Source: JAWXTK01 sp044433645 (GTDB taxonomy: Bacteria > Bacteroidota > Bacteroidia > Bacteroidales > Rikenellaceae). Taken from it: 64,000 nt of DNA. The position numbers and the translations under genes were made by a program. The stretch is taken from contig JAWXTK010000007.1 of the NCBI GenBank assembly GCA_044433645.1, forward strand, positions 1-64,000, in the 5' to 3' direction. The notes below the pieces were generated by a model. The model worked only from the letters and a program-made list of their open reading frames with translations, searched no databases and had not been told where the DNA came from. Positions 32,452 through 41,515 of the stretch are shown one piece after another. Positions within the stretch are counted from its first letter, which is position 1, and each line of letters begins with the position of its first letter.

Positions 32452-33042
32452 ATGAATATAAAATCGGCAATATTTAAGTGTAGTAGCGAAAAAATTAGCC
32501 AACTGCCCACCGAGTTTAAAGAGATAGCTTTTATAGGTCGCTCTAACGTGGGTAAATCCTCGCTAATTAATATGTTAACTGACAAACCTGGGCTTGCTAA
32601 GGTCTCGTCTACACCAGGTAAAACCAAGCTAGTCAATCACTTCACTATTAACGATGAGTGGTATTTGGTGGATTTGCCAGGCTATGGCTATGCTAGAACA
32701 TCTAAGACTTCTAGAGAAAAATTTGCCAAACTTATAACTAATTATTTGACCAAGTCTGATAATCTGCATTACCTGTTTGTGTTGCTAGACATCAGACACG
32801 AGCCCCAGAAGATAGACCTAGAATTTATCACCATGTTGGGCGAGGAGGGCATACCCTTTGGCCTGATATTTACTAAGGCCGACAAATTGAGCCCAAATCA
32901 GGGGCAGAGTTCTGTGGCTAAATACAAAAAGGTTCTACTCAAGGATTGGGAAGAATTACCTCCTATTTTTATAAGTTCGTCAGAGAAAAAGACGGGCAAA
33001 GAGGAGATTTTAGACTATTGTGAACAGATTTTAACTTTTTAG
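32452..33042 (+). CDS. engB: ribosome biogenesis GTPase EngB/YsxC
   Basis: A 196-residue GTPase needed for late 50S assembly. The G1 motif is GRSNVGKSSLIN (about 28-39). G3 is DLPGYGYA, and G4 is TKADK. The ATG at 32452 is chosen over an in-frame TTG at 32446 because it is a normal start codon and gives the usual N-terminus. Short gene, own promoter. Not linked by function to its neighbours. Confidence 0.96.
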   Translation: MNIKSAIFKCSSEKISQLPTEFKEIAFIGRSNVGKSSLINMLTDKPGLAKVSSTPGKTKLVNHFTINDEWYLVDLPGYGYARTSKTSREKFAKLITNYLTKSDNLHYLFVLLDIRHEPQKIDLEFITMLGEEGIPFGLIFTKADKLSPNQGQSSVAKYKKVLLKDWEELPPIFISSSEKKTGKEEILDYCEQILTF

Positions 33043-33058
33043 AAAAAATATATTAGTT

Positions 33059-33094
33059 TTTGTTTTCAATTATAGCATTTATAGATTACTTTTG
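33059..33094 (+). promoter_or_regulatory. promoter of prs
   Basis: TTTG (33059-33062), a 24-base spacer (slightly long), then TACTTTTG (33087-33094), 36 bases before prs. Confidence 0.6.
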
Positions 33095-33130
33095 TAGCAT
33101 TGAAAAAAATATCCAACATTTAATAAGATT

Positions 33131-34072
33131 ATGACACAACACAGGTTAAAATTCTTTTCATGCCGTGGGTCTGAGTACCTAGCAGAAAGAATAGCAAAAA
33201 GTTATGGAATCACACTAGGTAAATCAGATGTGCTAGAGTTTAGTGATGGTGAGTTCCAGCCTTCTTATAATGAGAGTATTCGTGGTTGCACGGTTTTCAT
33301 TATTCAATCAACGTTTCCTCCCCTGGATAATCTTATGGAGCTACTTTTGATGATAGATGCAGCTCACAGAGCATCTGCATATAAAGTTATCGCTGTGATG
33401 CCTTACTTTGGTTGGGCTCGTCAAGATAGAAAAGACCGTCCACGTGTATCTATTGGTGCTAAACTTGTAGCTAACTTGCTTACAGCAGCAGGCGTAGATA
33501 GGGTTATGACTATGGATCTTCACGCAGACCAAATCCAAGGTTTCTTTGATATCCCAGTTGATCACCTTTACGCAAGTGGTATTTTCGTACCTTACCTTAA
33601 ATCTTTGGAGTTAGAGAACCTTTCTATTGCTGCTCCTGATATGGGAGGTGCTAAACGTGCTCATGCTTATTCTCAATACCTTAACGCACCTATGATTATC
33701 TCGCACAAACAACGCGAGAAAGCAAATGTTATAGGTAGCATGACAGCTATTGGTGATGTTAAAGACAGAAACATTATCATCCTAGATGATATGATAGATA
33801 CAGCTGGTACTATTACTAAAGCAGCCGATATGCTTATGGAAAAAGGAGCTCGTAGCGTTCGCGCCGTAGCAACTCACCCAGTTTTGTCGGGTCCTGCTTA
33901 TGATCGTATCAATGCTAGTGCACTTCAAGAGGTTTTGGTATCTGACTCTATTCCACTAGATGCTACTAAAGATTTAAGTAAATTCACTGTTCTTAGCGTT
34001 GCAGATATCTTTGCTGACGTGATAGAGCGCGTTTATAACCACAAGGAGATTAGTTCACGATTTATTTTCTAA
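33131..34072 (+). CDS. prs: ribose-phosphate pyrophosphokinase
   Basis: A 313-residue enzyme making PRPP from ribose 5-phosphate and ATP, feeding nucleotide, His, Trp and NAD synthesis. FSCRGSEYLAERIA-type start, DRKDRPRVSIGAKL (ATP flexible loop), TMDLHADQIQGFF and the PRPP loop DDMIDTAGTITKAA (about 219-232) are class I Prs motifs. Length is standard. It is monocistronic. Confidence 0.98.
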   Translation: MTQHRLKFFSCRGSEYLAERIAKSYGITLGKSDVLEFSDGEFQPSYNESIRGCTVFIIQSTFPPLDNLMELLLMIDAAHRASAYKVIAVMPYFGWARQDRKDRPRVSIGAKLVANLLTAAGVDRVMTMDLHADQIQGFFDIPVDHLYASGIFVPYLKSLELENLSIAAPDMGGAKRAHAYSQYLNAPMIISHKQREKANVIGSMTAIGDVKDRNIIILDDMIDTAGTITKAADMLMEKGARSVRAVATHPVLSGPAYDRINASALQEVLVSDSIPLDATKDLSKFTVLSVADIFADVIERVYNHKEISSRFIF

Positions 34073-34089
34073 TTTTTTTAGGGCATTTT

Positions 34090-34120
34090 TTTGCATTTTA
34101 AAAAAAATAGATTACTTTTG
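34090..34120 (+). promoter_or_regulatory. promoter of tRNA-Ser
   Basis: TTTG (34090-34093), a 19-base spacer, then TACTTTTG (34113-34120). Full consensus, 20 bases before the tRNA. Confidence 0.85.
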
Positions 34121-34140
34121 TGTCTCCAAAAACAATGGAA

Positions 34141-34227
34141 GGAGAGGTGGGTGAGTGGCTGAAACCACCAGTTTGCTAAACTGACGTACTCGCAAGGGTA
34201 CCACGAGTTCGAATCTCGTCCTCTCCG
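34141..34227 (+). tRNA. tRNA-Ser (GCT)
   Basis: An 87-nt class II tRNA. Acceptor GGAGAGG/CCTCTCC, discriminator G. The anticodon arm CAGTTTGCTAAACTG has GCT. A long variable arm and GTTCGAATC follow. CCA is not encoded. Reads AGC/AGU Ser codons. Confidence 0.97.
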
Positions 34228-34228
34228 C

Positions 34229-34269
34229 ATAAGATGACTGATAGTTTGCTATTGGTCATCTTATTTTTT
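34229..34269 (+). terminator. intrinsic terminator of tRNA-Ser
   Basis: ATAAGATGAC (34229-34238) pairs with GTCATCTTAT (34255-34264), with an inner ATAG/CTAT stem, then a T-run. Confidence 0.85.
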
Positions 34270-34345
34270 GTATGTACCTGATTATGTTATAGTTGCGTTA
34301 AAATAGGTGAAACAATATAAATTTTAGTCCCTAGGTGTATTGTTT

Positions 34346-34379
34346 TTTGTTTAATTTTATTTAATTTTATTTAACTTTG
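34346..34379 (+). promoter_or_regulatory. promoter of the beta-barrel gene
   Basis: TTTG (34346-34349), a 22-base spacer, TAACTTTG (34372-34379). Full consensus; leader about 35-40 nt. Confidence 0.8.
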
Positions 34380-34421
34380 TGACTAATATGAAATTTTAAT
34401 GTCAAACTAAAAATTTATTTT

Positions 34422-34940
34422 ATGAAAATTTCTACTTTCTTTAAAAGTGCTGTAGCTCTAGTAGCAGTAGCTCTTTTGTCGGTATCAACTGCTGACGCTC
34501 AAACTTTCCAAAAAGGTGATAACGACATCTCTCTAGGTGTTGGTTACGGTTGGGGTCTTCCTATCGAAGTAAGTTACGAACGTGGTGTTTATGACATCAA
34601 CGAAACTATGAGTATCGGTGTTGGAGGTACTTTTGGTTTTGCTACTAAAAAATACTCTAACTATCGTTTCACTGACCTTTTCTTTGGTGTAAATGGTATG
34701 TTCCACTACTTTATGTGGGAGAACTGGGATTTGTCAGCTGGTGTAACTTTGGGTTATGAAGCTATCTCTGCTAAAAATGTTAATACAGGTGATAAAGTTG
34801 ATAGCAGTATTTACAGTAGTGGATTATTATTTGGTTTCACAGCAAATGCTAAATACTACTTCAATGAAAATTGGGCTGTATTTGCTCAAGCAGGTTATAG
34901 CATTGCTTACATTAAAATCGGTGCTACTTACAAATTCTAG
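34422..34940 (+). CDS. small outer-membrane beta-barrel protein
   Basis: A 172-residue exported protein. The signal peptide (1-27) is cleaved after STADA; QTFQKGDNDIS starts the mature part. Alternating hydrophobic/polar strands (e.g. MSIGVGGTFGFATKK, WDLSAGVTLGYEAIS) and a terminal aromatic, YIKIGATYKF, indicate a barrel of about eight strands assembled by Bam. Codon use is biased toward common codons, suggesting high expression. Own promoter and terminator. Function unknown. Confidence 0.85.
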   Translation: MKISTFFKSAVALVAVALLSVSTADAQTFQKGDNDISLGVGYGWGLPIEVSYERGVYDINETMSIGVGGTFGFATKKYSNYRFTDLFFGVNGMFHYFMWENWDLSAGVTLGYEAISAKNVNTGDKVDSSIYSSGLLFGFTANAKYYFNENWAVFAQAGYSIAYIKIGATYKF

Positions 34941-34964
34941 TAGTCAGAAATATTTATAATTTAA

Positions 34965-35000
34965 GGGGTGTGAATCATTTTGGTTCACACCCCTTTTTTT
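34965..35000 (+). terminator. intrinsic terminator of the beta-barrel gene
   Basis: GGGGTGTGAA (34965-34974) pairs with TTCACACCCC (34984-34993), followed by seven T. Confidence 0.93.
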
Positions 35001-35054
35001 GGTTTTTAGTTGCCACTAACGTCAGCGGCACTAGAAACTGAAAACTAAAAAAAA

Positions 35055-36135
35055 CTAATTCTCCGACAAGAAACTCTTGATAAATCCCCAAATCTCTCCA
35101 TCCAAAACACCCCCAGTATCCGAACTCTCAAAACCCGTCCTATGGTCCTTAACCAACTTATAAGGATGCAAGGTGTAACTGCGAATCTGAGAACCCCACT
35201 CAACCCTAAGCTTCTCACTCTCAAGCTGATTCTGAGTTTCCATACGCTTATCAAGCTCTATCTTATAAAGTCTAGAACGCAAAATTCGCATCGCATTTTC
35301 CTTATTCATAAGCTGCGAACGTGTCTCCGTATTTTCTATGATTATGCCCGAAGGTAAGTGCCTAAGCCTTACTCCCGTTTCTACCTTATTGACATTTTGA
35401 CCCCCAGCACCTCCACTGCGATAGGTATCCCACTCAATATCCGAAGGATTGATATTTATTTCTATGCTATCATCAACCTGAGGAGCCACAAAAACCGAAG
35501 CAAAGGTCGTCTGACGTTTATTATTAGCGTTAAAAGGCGAAAGCCTCACCAAGCGATGAACCCCACTCTCGCTCTTTAAAAATCCATAAGCCATCTCACC
35601 CTCAAATTCCAAGGTCGCAGATTTCACGCCCACCTCGTCACCCTCATGATAGTCAGCCACACGCACCGTAAAACCGTTTTTCTCGCCCCAACGAGTATAC
35701 ATCCTCAGCAGCATAGATGCCCAGTCAAGACTCTCAGTGCCTCCTGCGCCAGAGTTAATCTCCATAATCGCGCCCAGTCTATCTTCCTGTTTCTTAAGCA
35801 TATTACGCATCTCAAGCTCCTCGATTTTCTCTAAAGCTAGGGCGTAAGCGTCGTCTAAGTCTTGCTCAGAGGATATACCCTCTCCCACAAATTCTTGCGT
35901 TAGAGTAAGCTCACTCGTTAATGTTTGGATTGTTTCAAAGGAGGTAATCCACCCCTTGATATCTGATACAACTTTTAGTTGTTTTTTTGCTTTATCTTGG
36001 TCGTCCCAGAAATTGGGCTCAAGAGTTTTTGACTCTTGTTCTTCAAGTTCTATTCTTTTATTATCTATGTCAAAGATAGCTCCCCAACGAATCCTGTCGT
36101 CTTATAAGCTCTTTAATTTGCTCAGAATTTACCAT
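35055..36135 (-). CDS. prfB: peptide chain release factor 2 (programmed +1 frameshift)
   Basis: RF2 terminates translation at UGA and UAA. A 21-codon zero-frame segment starts at the ATG at 36133-36135 (MVNSEQIKELI..) and ends at an in-frame TGA (36070-36072). After a +1 shift at CTTTGAC the frame continues GAC ATA GAT.. without interruption into the main reading frame. Further on, GGQNVNKV-type GGAGGQNVNKVET is the GGQ peptidyl-hydrolase loop. Total length is about 359 residues, normal for RF2. The open frame starting at 35888 is only its C-terminal part. Neighbours: own promoter at 36153-36160, divergent from a possible ncRNA. Confidence 0.95.
36069..36075 (-). promoter_or_regulatory. RF2 autoregulatory +1 recoding site
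   Basis: Minus strand CTTTGAC, preceded by TAT and the purine-rich GGGGAG. The classical RF2 site is AGGGGG UAU CUU UGA C. Low RF2 delays reading of UGA and favours the shift. The GGGGAG is Shine-Dalgarno-like in a phylum whose start codons usually lack one. Confidence 0.92.
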
Positions 36136-36152
36136 AAATATGAAATTTTACA

Positions 36153-36160
36153 CAAAGATA
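36153..36160 (-). promoter_or_regulatory. promoter -7 element for prfB
   Basis: Minus strand TATCTTTG, 18 bases before the prfB start. No -33 TTTG evident. Confidence 0.55.
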
Positions 36161-36206
36161 ATGTAATTATATCAATTTTTAACTGTGAAAATAAAAATAT
36201 TTTTAT

Positions 36207-36214
36207 TACTTTTG
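36207..36214 (+). promoter_or_regulatory. promoter -7 element for an unassigned transcript
   Basis: TACTTTTG, perfect -7 match, pointing right, 370 bases ahead of recJ. No exact -33 TTTG. It either starts a small RNA or a long recJ leader. Confidence 0.55.
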
Positions 36215-36220
36215 TAGTAA

Positions 36221-36541
36221 TTGGAAAATTAAAAATATATGAAGCTTGCCTTTTTTATGACAAGAAAATGACATTTAGATAAATAAAAAAACAAAACCAC
36301 TGCCCCGTCGCTTAATTTGGCGAACAACTTTTTTCGGCTCAAAAAGTAGCTGAAATATTTTTGGGTACAAGTAAGTGTAAAACTGCACAAAATTTGTGGT
36401 AGTAAAATGTCATAACCGTAATTAGATACTTACGATAAGTAGTTACGTGTGTCCTATTCATATATGGTTTTCCAAAATATTTACAAATTTTTATAAGTGC
36501 GGCCTTATCACAAGCCATGTGCGCTTATGCTAATTTTTTTG
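36221..36541 (+). ncRNA. candidate structured non-coding RNA or long recJ leader
   Basis: About 320 bases with no credible reading frame, bounded by a TACTTTTG promoter box and by a hairpin (ATAAGTGCG 36492-36500 with TGCGCTTAT 36520-36528, two G-U pairs) followed by CTAA and an eight-T run. Internal stems include TCGGCT/AGCTGA (near 36333-36352), ACTTA-CGA-TAAGT (near 36429-36441) and a CACAAAATTTGTG palindrome (near 36387-36399). It does not show RNase P, SRP, or tmRNA signature motifs. Identity unknown; 6S RNA could not be excluded. Confidence 0.4.
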
Positions 36542-36583
36542 TTATGATAAAAAATATAAAAAATAAAATAAAAACAGAAAGTT

Positions 36584-38347
36584 ATGTCAATCTCAAGAAA
36601 TTGGGTTGTCAAAGATCAGGGCGAAACCTCAAAAGTGGAGACTATATCCACTCAACTAGGTATCTCACCTGTGCTTGCCAACCTGCTAGTACAACGTGGC
36701 ATAGCGACCTTACAAGGAGCCAAGAAGTTCTTTAACCCTTCTCTATCTGATCTACACGACCCTTTCCTTATGAAGGATATGGACAAAGCTGTAGAAAGAA
36801 TAGATAAAGCCATTAAAAATGGCGAAAAGATTATGGTCTACGGCGATTATGACGTGGACGGAACAACGGCAGTGTCACTTATGTATAGTTTCTTACGTAA
36901 GCTAGGACACAAACAGCTAATGTTCTACATACCAGACCGTTACACGGAAGGATATGGTGTATCTATTAAGGGTATAGATTTGGCGCACAAACAAAACGTG
37001 GGACTTATTATCACGCTAGACTGTGGTATTAAATCTAACGAAAAGGTCGACTACGCAAAACAATTTGGTATAGATTTTATTATCTGCGACCACCATCTAC
37101 CTGGCGATGAAATCCCTGCAGCTGTGGCTGTGTTGGACGCTAAACGTGTGGACTGCGAGTATCCATTCAAAGAGCTTTCGGGCTGTGGTGTGGGTTACAA
37201 ATTAGTGCAAGGCTACTGCAAATACAAGAATATCACCGATATGGATATCGAGAATCTTCTTGATTTAGTGGCAGTTAGCATAGCAGCCGACATAGTGCCT
37301 CTTGTGGACGAAAACAGGGTTATGGCTCACTATGGCCTAATACGCCTAAATGAGAATCCTAGAAAGGGTCTGCTATCTATCATTAAAATTTGTGGGCTAG
37401 AGAATCACAATATCACAATAGATGATATCGTATTTAAAATAGGCCCTAGAATCAATGCCGCAGGACGTATGGCTGTTGATAGCGACAATGAGAACGCTCA
37501 CTCGGGAGGTCACTCAGCTGTGGATTTGATGATAGAGCGCGATTTGGGTGCTGCCGATAGATTTGGGAGCATCATTAACTCATGCAATACAGACAGAAAA
37601 AGTATTGACAGATCAGTGACTATTGAGGCTCTTGATTATATCAAGAATAATCCTCATCTTCAACAACTTAAGAGCACTGTTATCTACAATCCAAGTTGGA
37701 TGAAGGGCATAGTTGGTATAGTTGCATCTAGGCTTATCGAGGCTTATTATCGCCCTACGGTGGTGCTTACTATGAGCAATGGTTTTGTTACAGGCTCAGC
37801 TAGGAGTGTTCCTGGGTTTGATCTTTATCAAGCCATCGAATCGTGTGCTGATATCCTAGAGAACTTTGGTGGTCACATGTATGCAGCTGGACTAACGCTA
37901 AAACCTGAAAACGTAGATGAATTTACCACGCGTTTTCACACTTATGTTGAAAAAAACATTGACCCCAAGATGCTTATACCTCAGGTAGATATAGATTCTG
38001 AGCTTTTGCTGTCAGACATTACACATGATTTCAGACGTGATTTAAATAGTTTCCAACCCTTTGGCCCTGGCAACACAGCGCCCATCTTCACAACTTCGGG
38101 AGTGAGCAACAGGGGTGATGCTAAGCTAGTGGGTGCAGATTGCGAACACCTGCGCATGGATTTAACTCAAAGACAGAAACCTAACACAACAATAGCATCT
38201 ATAGCATTCTCACAACCAAGTCTTTACCGAGAAATCAAGGGAGGAAGACCCATAGACGTATGTTACACTGTTGTTGAAAATCATTACCGAGGAACAGTAA
38301 CACCTCAACTGAGAATAAAAGATATTAAGATTACTAATTTAAGGTAA
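36584..38347 (+). CDS. recJ: single-stranded-DNA exonuclease RecJ
   Basis: A 587-residue DHH-family 5'-3' exonuclease used in recombination and mismatch repair. Motifs: YGDYDVDGTTAVSL (about 85-98), TLDCGIKS, CDHHLPGDEIP (DHH motif, near 166-176), DLVAVSIAADIVPL, and DHHA1-domain GGHMYAAGLTLKPE near 424-437. Length is standard. There is no convincing promoter directly before it, so transcription may come from 36207 through the structured leader. The ABC-F gene follows after 8 bases. Confidence 0.96.
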   Translation: MSISRNWVVKDQGETSKVETISTQLGISPVLANLLVQRGIATLQGAKKFFNPSLSDLHDPFLMKDMDKAVERIDKAIKNGEKIMVYGDYDVDGTTAVSLMYSFLRKLGHKQLMFYIPDRYTEGYGVSIKGIDLAHKQNVGLIITLDCGIKSNEKVDYAKQFGIDFIICDHHLPGDEIPAAVAVLDAKRVDCEYPFKELSGCGVGYKLVQGYCKYKNITDMDIENLLDLVAVSIAADIVPLVDENRVMAHYGLIRLNENPRKGLLSIIKICGLENHNITIDDIVFKIGPRINAAGRMAVDSDNENAHSGGHSAVDLMIERDLGAADRFGSIINSCNTDRKSIDRSVTIEALDYIKNNPHLQQLKSTVIYNPSWMKGIVGIVASRLIEAYYRPTVVLTMSNGFVTGSARSVPGFDLYQAIESCADILENFGGHMYAAGLTLKPENVDEFTTRFHTYVEKNIDPKMLIPQVDIDSELLLSDITHDFRRDLNSFQPFGPGNTAPIFTTSGVSNRGDAKLVGADCEHLRMDLTQRQKPNTTIASIAFSQPSLYREIKGGRPIDVCYTVVENHYRGTVTPQLRIKDIKITNLR

Positions 38348-38355
38348 ATAAGACT

Positions 38356-40215
38356 ATGGCAAATTATTTGCAGGTCGAAAATCTAACTAAGTCCTTTGGC
38401 GAGAGAACTCTCTTCAAAGGACTTAGTTTTGGTATAGAGAGTGGCCAAAGAGTGAGCTTGATAGCCAAAAACGGCATGGGCAAGAGCACTCTGCTAGATA
38501 TTATTATGGGCAAAAGTGATGCAGACAGTGGCACGGTGACAACCATGCGAGATTTGAGGATTTCTTATCTAGCCCAAGACCCTAAATTTGAGAGTGGACT
38601 GAGCGTTAGAGAGGCCTGCTTTGGCATAGACACGCCCACGCTTAGGGCTATAAATAATTATCACAGTGCACTAAATTCATCTAACGAAGATGCTCTGCAA
38701 GATGCTATAAACCAAATGGATAACCTTAGCGCATGGGATTATGAGGCTAGGGTTGAGCAAATCCTAACAAAGCTAAACATCAAGGATTTAGATCAAAAAG
38801 TTGATACACTTTCCGGGGGTCAGCGCAAGAAAATCGCTCTGGCAGGGGTATTGCTTTCCCAGAGCGAACTGATTATCTTAGATGAGCCTACCAACCACCT
38901 TGACACCGAGGTGATAGACTGGTTAGAGCAATATTTGGCTAATTCCAGCGCCTCGCTTTTAATGGTAACCCACGATAGATACTTCCTAGACAGGGTTTGC
39001 AATAGAATAATTGAGCTTGAGAGTAGTGGTGTTTATTCCTACAATGGCAACTTTAGCTATTATTTAACTAAGCGCGAGGAGAGATACGCAGCAGCCGCAG
39101 CTCAACAGAGGAGCGATAGAAATCTATTCAAAAAAGAACTTGAATGGATGCGCCGTCAACCTCAGGCTCGTGCTACGAAGGCAAAATCTAGGATAGATGC
39201 TTTCTATAAACTAGAGGACAGACTTCACTCAACCTCAAACGAGCTAAACGTAAAGATAGAGGTTAAGGCAGGATATGTGGGTTCTAAAATATTTGAGGCC
39301 ACCAACTTATCTAAAAGTTTTGGAGATATTAAATTATTTAAAAACTTTAATTATAAATTTGCTCGCAAGGATAAGCTAGGCATAGTGGGCAATAACGGTA
39401 GTGGCAAGAGCACATTTTTGAAGATGTTAATGGGTGAGATTCAGCCAGATACGGGCACGATAGAAGTGGGAGAAAGCATAAAAATGGGTTACTACTCTCA
39501 AAACGGGATAGAATTTGACCCTACGCTAAAGGTTATAGACACGGTGACTGCCATAGCAGAGCAAATCTCCTTGGGCGATGGGCGCACAATGAGCGCATCT
39601 CAGTTTTTGCAATACTTTTTGTTTGCGCCAGCCGTGCAACATAATTTAGTGGCTAAGCTAAGTGGTGGTGAAAGGCGCAGGCTGTATCTGTGCACTATCC
39701 TAATGCAAAACCCTAACTTTTTGGTGCTTGATGAGCCTACTAATGACTTGGATATCATCACTTTGCAAGTGTTAGAGGAATATTTACAAAGTTTCACTGG
39801 TTGTCTTATCGTAGTGTCTCACGATAGATTCTTTATGGATAAAGTCGTAGACCACTTGCTGATTTTCACGCCTGATAATGAGGTTAAAGACTTTGCAGGC
39901 AACTACACAGACTACCTGGATTGGAAACTAGAATACGAGGCTCAAAACAAGGCTAAGCAAAGCTCTGAGCCTAAAAAACAAACGCAAGTTAAAAAAGAGC
40001 AACCACGTAAACTAACCTTCAAGGAAAAGTTTGAATTAGAGGAATTAGACGCTTTAATACCACAATTAGAACAACAAAAATCAGAGCTGGAGAGCGAGCT
40101 TAGCAGTGGCACACTCTCAAGTGAAGAATTACAAGCAAAAAGTCTAGAAATTGGCGAACTTATTGAGGAAATAGACCTCAAAAGTATGCGTTGGCTAGAG
40201 CTGAGTGAAATTTAA
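38356..40215 (+). CDS. ABC-F family ATPase (Uup/EttA type)
   Basis: A 619-residue soluble protein with two ABC ATPase domains and no membrane segments, acting on ribosomes rather than in transport. Domain 1: Walker A AKNGMGKSTLLD (about 38-49, Ala for the usual first Gly), signature LSGGQRKKIALAG, Walker B LIILDEPTNHLD. Linker with many Arg/Lys (about 235-290). Domain 2: NNGSGKSTFLK, LSGGERRRLYL, FLVLDEPTNDLD. A C-terminal acidic/basic coiled coil (about 530-615) is as in Uup. Close to recJ (8 bases), so cotranscribed. Confidence 0.93.
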   Translation: MANYLQVENLTKSFGERTLFKGLSFGIESGQRVSLIAKNGMGKSTLLDIIMGKSDADSGTVTTMRDLRISYLAQDPKFESGLSVREACFGIDTPTLRAINNYHSALNSSNEDALQDAINQMDNLSAWDYEARVEQILTKLNIKDLDQKVDTLSGGQRKKIALAGVLLSQSELIILDEPTNHLDTEVIDWLEQYLANSSASLLMVTHDRYFLDRVCNRIIELESSGVYSYNGNFSYYLTKREERYAAAAAQQRSDRNLFKKELEWMRRQPQARATKAKSRIDAFYKLEDRLHSTSNELNVKIEVKAGYVGSKIFEATNLSKSFGDIKLFKNFNYKFARKDKLGIVGNNGSGKSTFLKMLMGEIQPDTGTIEVGESIKMGYYSQNGIEFDPTLKVIDTVTAIAEQISLGDGRTMSASQFLQYFLFAPAVQHNLVAKLSGGERRRLYLCTILMQNPNFLVLDEPTNDLDIITLQVLEEYLQSFTGCLIVVSHDRFFMDKVVDHLLIFTPDNEVKDFAGNYTDYLDWKLEYEAQNKAKQSSEPKKQTQVKKEQPRKLTFKEKFELEELDALIPQLEQQKSELESELSSGTLSSEELQAKSLEIGELIEEIDLKSMRWLELSEI

Positions 40216-40234
40216 TCTTTTAAAAAAAATAGCT

Positions 40235-41389
40235 ATGAATAATTTTATTTTCCAAAACCCTACAAAACTTATCTTTGGTGAGGGTATGATTTCAAGATTA
40301 TCTAAACAAATCCCCGAGGGAGCAAAAATCATGTTAACCTACGGTGGTGGTTCTATCAAGAAAAACGGTATCTACGACCAAGTAATCTCAGCTCTTAAAG
40401 GCTTTGAGGTTATAGAATTTGGAGGCATAGAGGCTAATCCTGACTATGACACACTGATGAGGGCAGTTGAAATCTGCAAAAGCGAGGGCATAGATTTCTT
40501 GCTTGCAGTGGGTGGAGGCTCTATTATCGACGGCACTAAATTTATTTCTACGGCTTATGCCTACCCTTCTGACCCTTGGGAATTCTTGCTTGACGAGAGC
40601 AAAGCTAATGTAGAGGGTCTACCAATAGGCGCAGTTCTTACCCTGCCAGCTACTGCATCTGAGATGAACAACGGAGCTGTGGTATCTAGGCGTACAACTA
40701 ACGAAAAATATCCTTTTCACTCAAAATACGCCTATCCTAAGTTCTCTATCCTAGACCCTACGGCCGTGTATTCTTTGCCTAAAAAACAAATTGCAAACGG
40801 TATAGTTGACACTTACGCTCACACCTTAGAGCAATATTTAACTTATGACAACAAAACCTTGGTTATGGATCGTTGGGCTGAAAGTTTGCTTCAAACTTTG
40901 ATAGAATTAGCACCAAGCTTAATGAAAGACGAGCAAAACTATGATGCAGCATCGAATTTCATGCTAACGGCTACTATGGGTCTTAACGGATTTATATCTA
41001 TGGGCACGGCTCAGGACTGGGCTACTCACATGATAGGTCACGAGTTAACGGCACTTTGTGGTCTTGATCACGGCGAGTCTTTAGCAGTAGTTTTCCCTGG
41101 CACTATGAGCGTTATGCGCGAAAGTAAGAAAGATAAATTATTGCAATACGGCGAGCGTGTTTGGGGCGTTAGTGAAGGTGATGACAATGCAAAAATAGAT
41201 GCTACGATAGCTAAAACCGAAGAATTTTTCCGTTCTCTAGATGTTAGAACACGCCTTAGCGAATACAATGTTGGCGATGATACAATAGCTGAGATAGTAG
41301 GTCGTTTCGCGTCTCGTGGCTGGTCTATAGGCGAGCGTGGCCTAGTTGACTCAACACAAGTTCAGAGTATACTTAACTACGTAAAATAG
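40235..41389 (+). CDS. iron-containing alcohol dehydrogenase (YqhD/BdhA-like)
   Basis: A 384-residue group III NAD(P)-dependent dehydrogenase. Nucleotide-binding GGGSIKKNGIYD (about 38-49) and VGGGSIIDGTKFI (about 90-102) precede the metal site NGIVDTYAHTLEQYL (Asp, His), ATHMIGHELTALCGLDHGESLAVVF-region (His and His), typical of butanol dehydrogenase/YqhD. These reduce aldehydes with NADPH. It might detoxify methylglyoxal or serve fermentation; both are guesses. The start at 40235 is chosen over 40205, because the longer form overlaps the ABC-F gene. Confidence 0.92.
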   Translation: MNNFIFQNPTKLIFGEGMISRLSKQIPEGAKIMLTYGGGSIKKNGIYDQVISALKGFEVIEFGGIEANPDYDTLMRAVEICKSEGIDFLLAVGGGSIIDGTKFISTAYAYPSDPWEFLLDESKANVEGLPIGAVLTLPATASEMNNGAVVSRRTTNEKYPFHSKYAYPKFSILDPTAVYSLPKKQIANGIVDTYAHTLEQYLTYDNKTLVMDRWAESLLQTLIELAPSLMKDEQNYDAASNFMLTATMGLNGFISMGTAQDWATHMIGHELTALCGLDHGESLAVVFPGTMSVMRESKKDKLLQYGERVWGVSEGDDNAKIDATIAKTEEFFRSLDVRTRLSEYNVGDDTIAEIVGRFASRGWSIGERGLVDSTQVQSILNYVK

Positions 41390-41404
41390 ATTATAGAAAT
41401 TATT

Positions 41405-41445
41405 AAGGCCACTCATGCAAGTTGTGCATGAGTGGCCTTATTTTA
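41405..41445 (+). terminator. intrinsic terminator after the alcohol dehydrogenase gene
   Basis: AAGGCCACTCATGCA (41405-41419) pairs perfectly with TGCATGAGTGGCCTT (41425-41439), then ATTTTATA. Strong on the + strand. Confidence 0.85.
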
Positions 41446-41455
41446 TAACCTTATT

Positions 41456-41515
41456 ACAAATCTAGAGATTTGTGGCACTCATCACGCCGGGCAGGCTTTG
41501 GCTAGCATCGAGCAG
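41456..41515 (-). repeat. intergenic palindromic repeat, family A copy 3 (internally deleted)
   Basis: Minus strand: directly after the mutS2 stop come CTGCTCGATGCTAG, CCAAAGCCTGCCCGGCGT, then GAGTGCCACAAATC and a closing ACAAATCTCTAGATTTGT palindrome. Compared with copy 4 it lacks about 60 central bases. Confidence 0.85.

Noticed and set aside
35956..36282. 108-codon plus-strand frame across the prfB 5' end
   Set aside because: It is antisense to the real prfB zero-frame and +1-frame segments and crosses two promoters.
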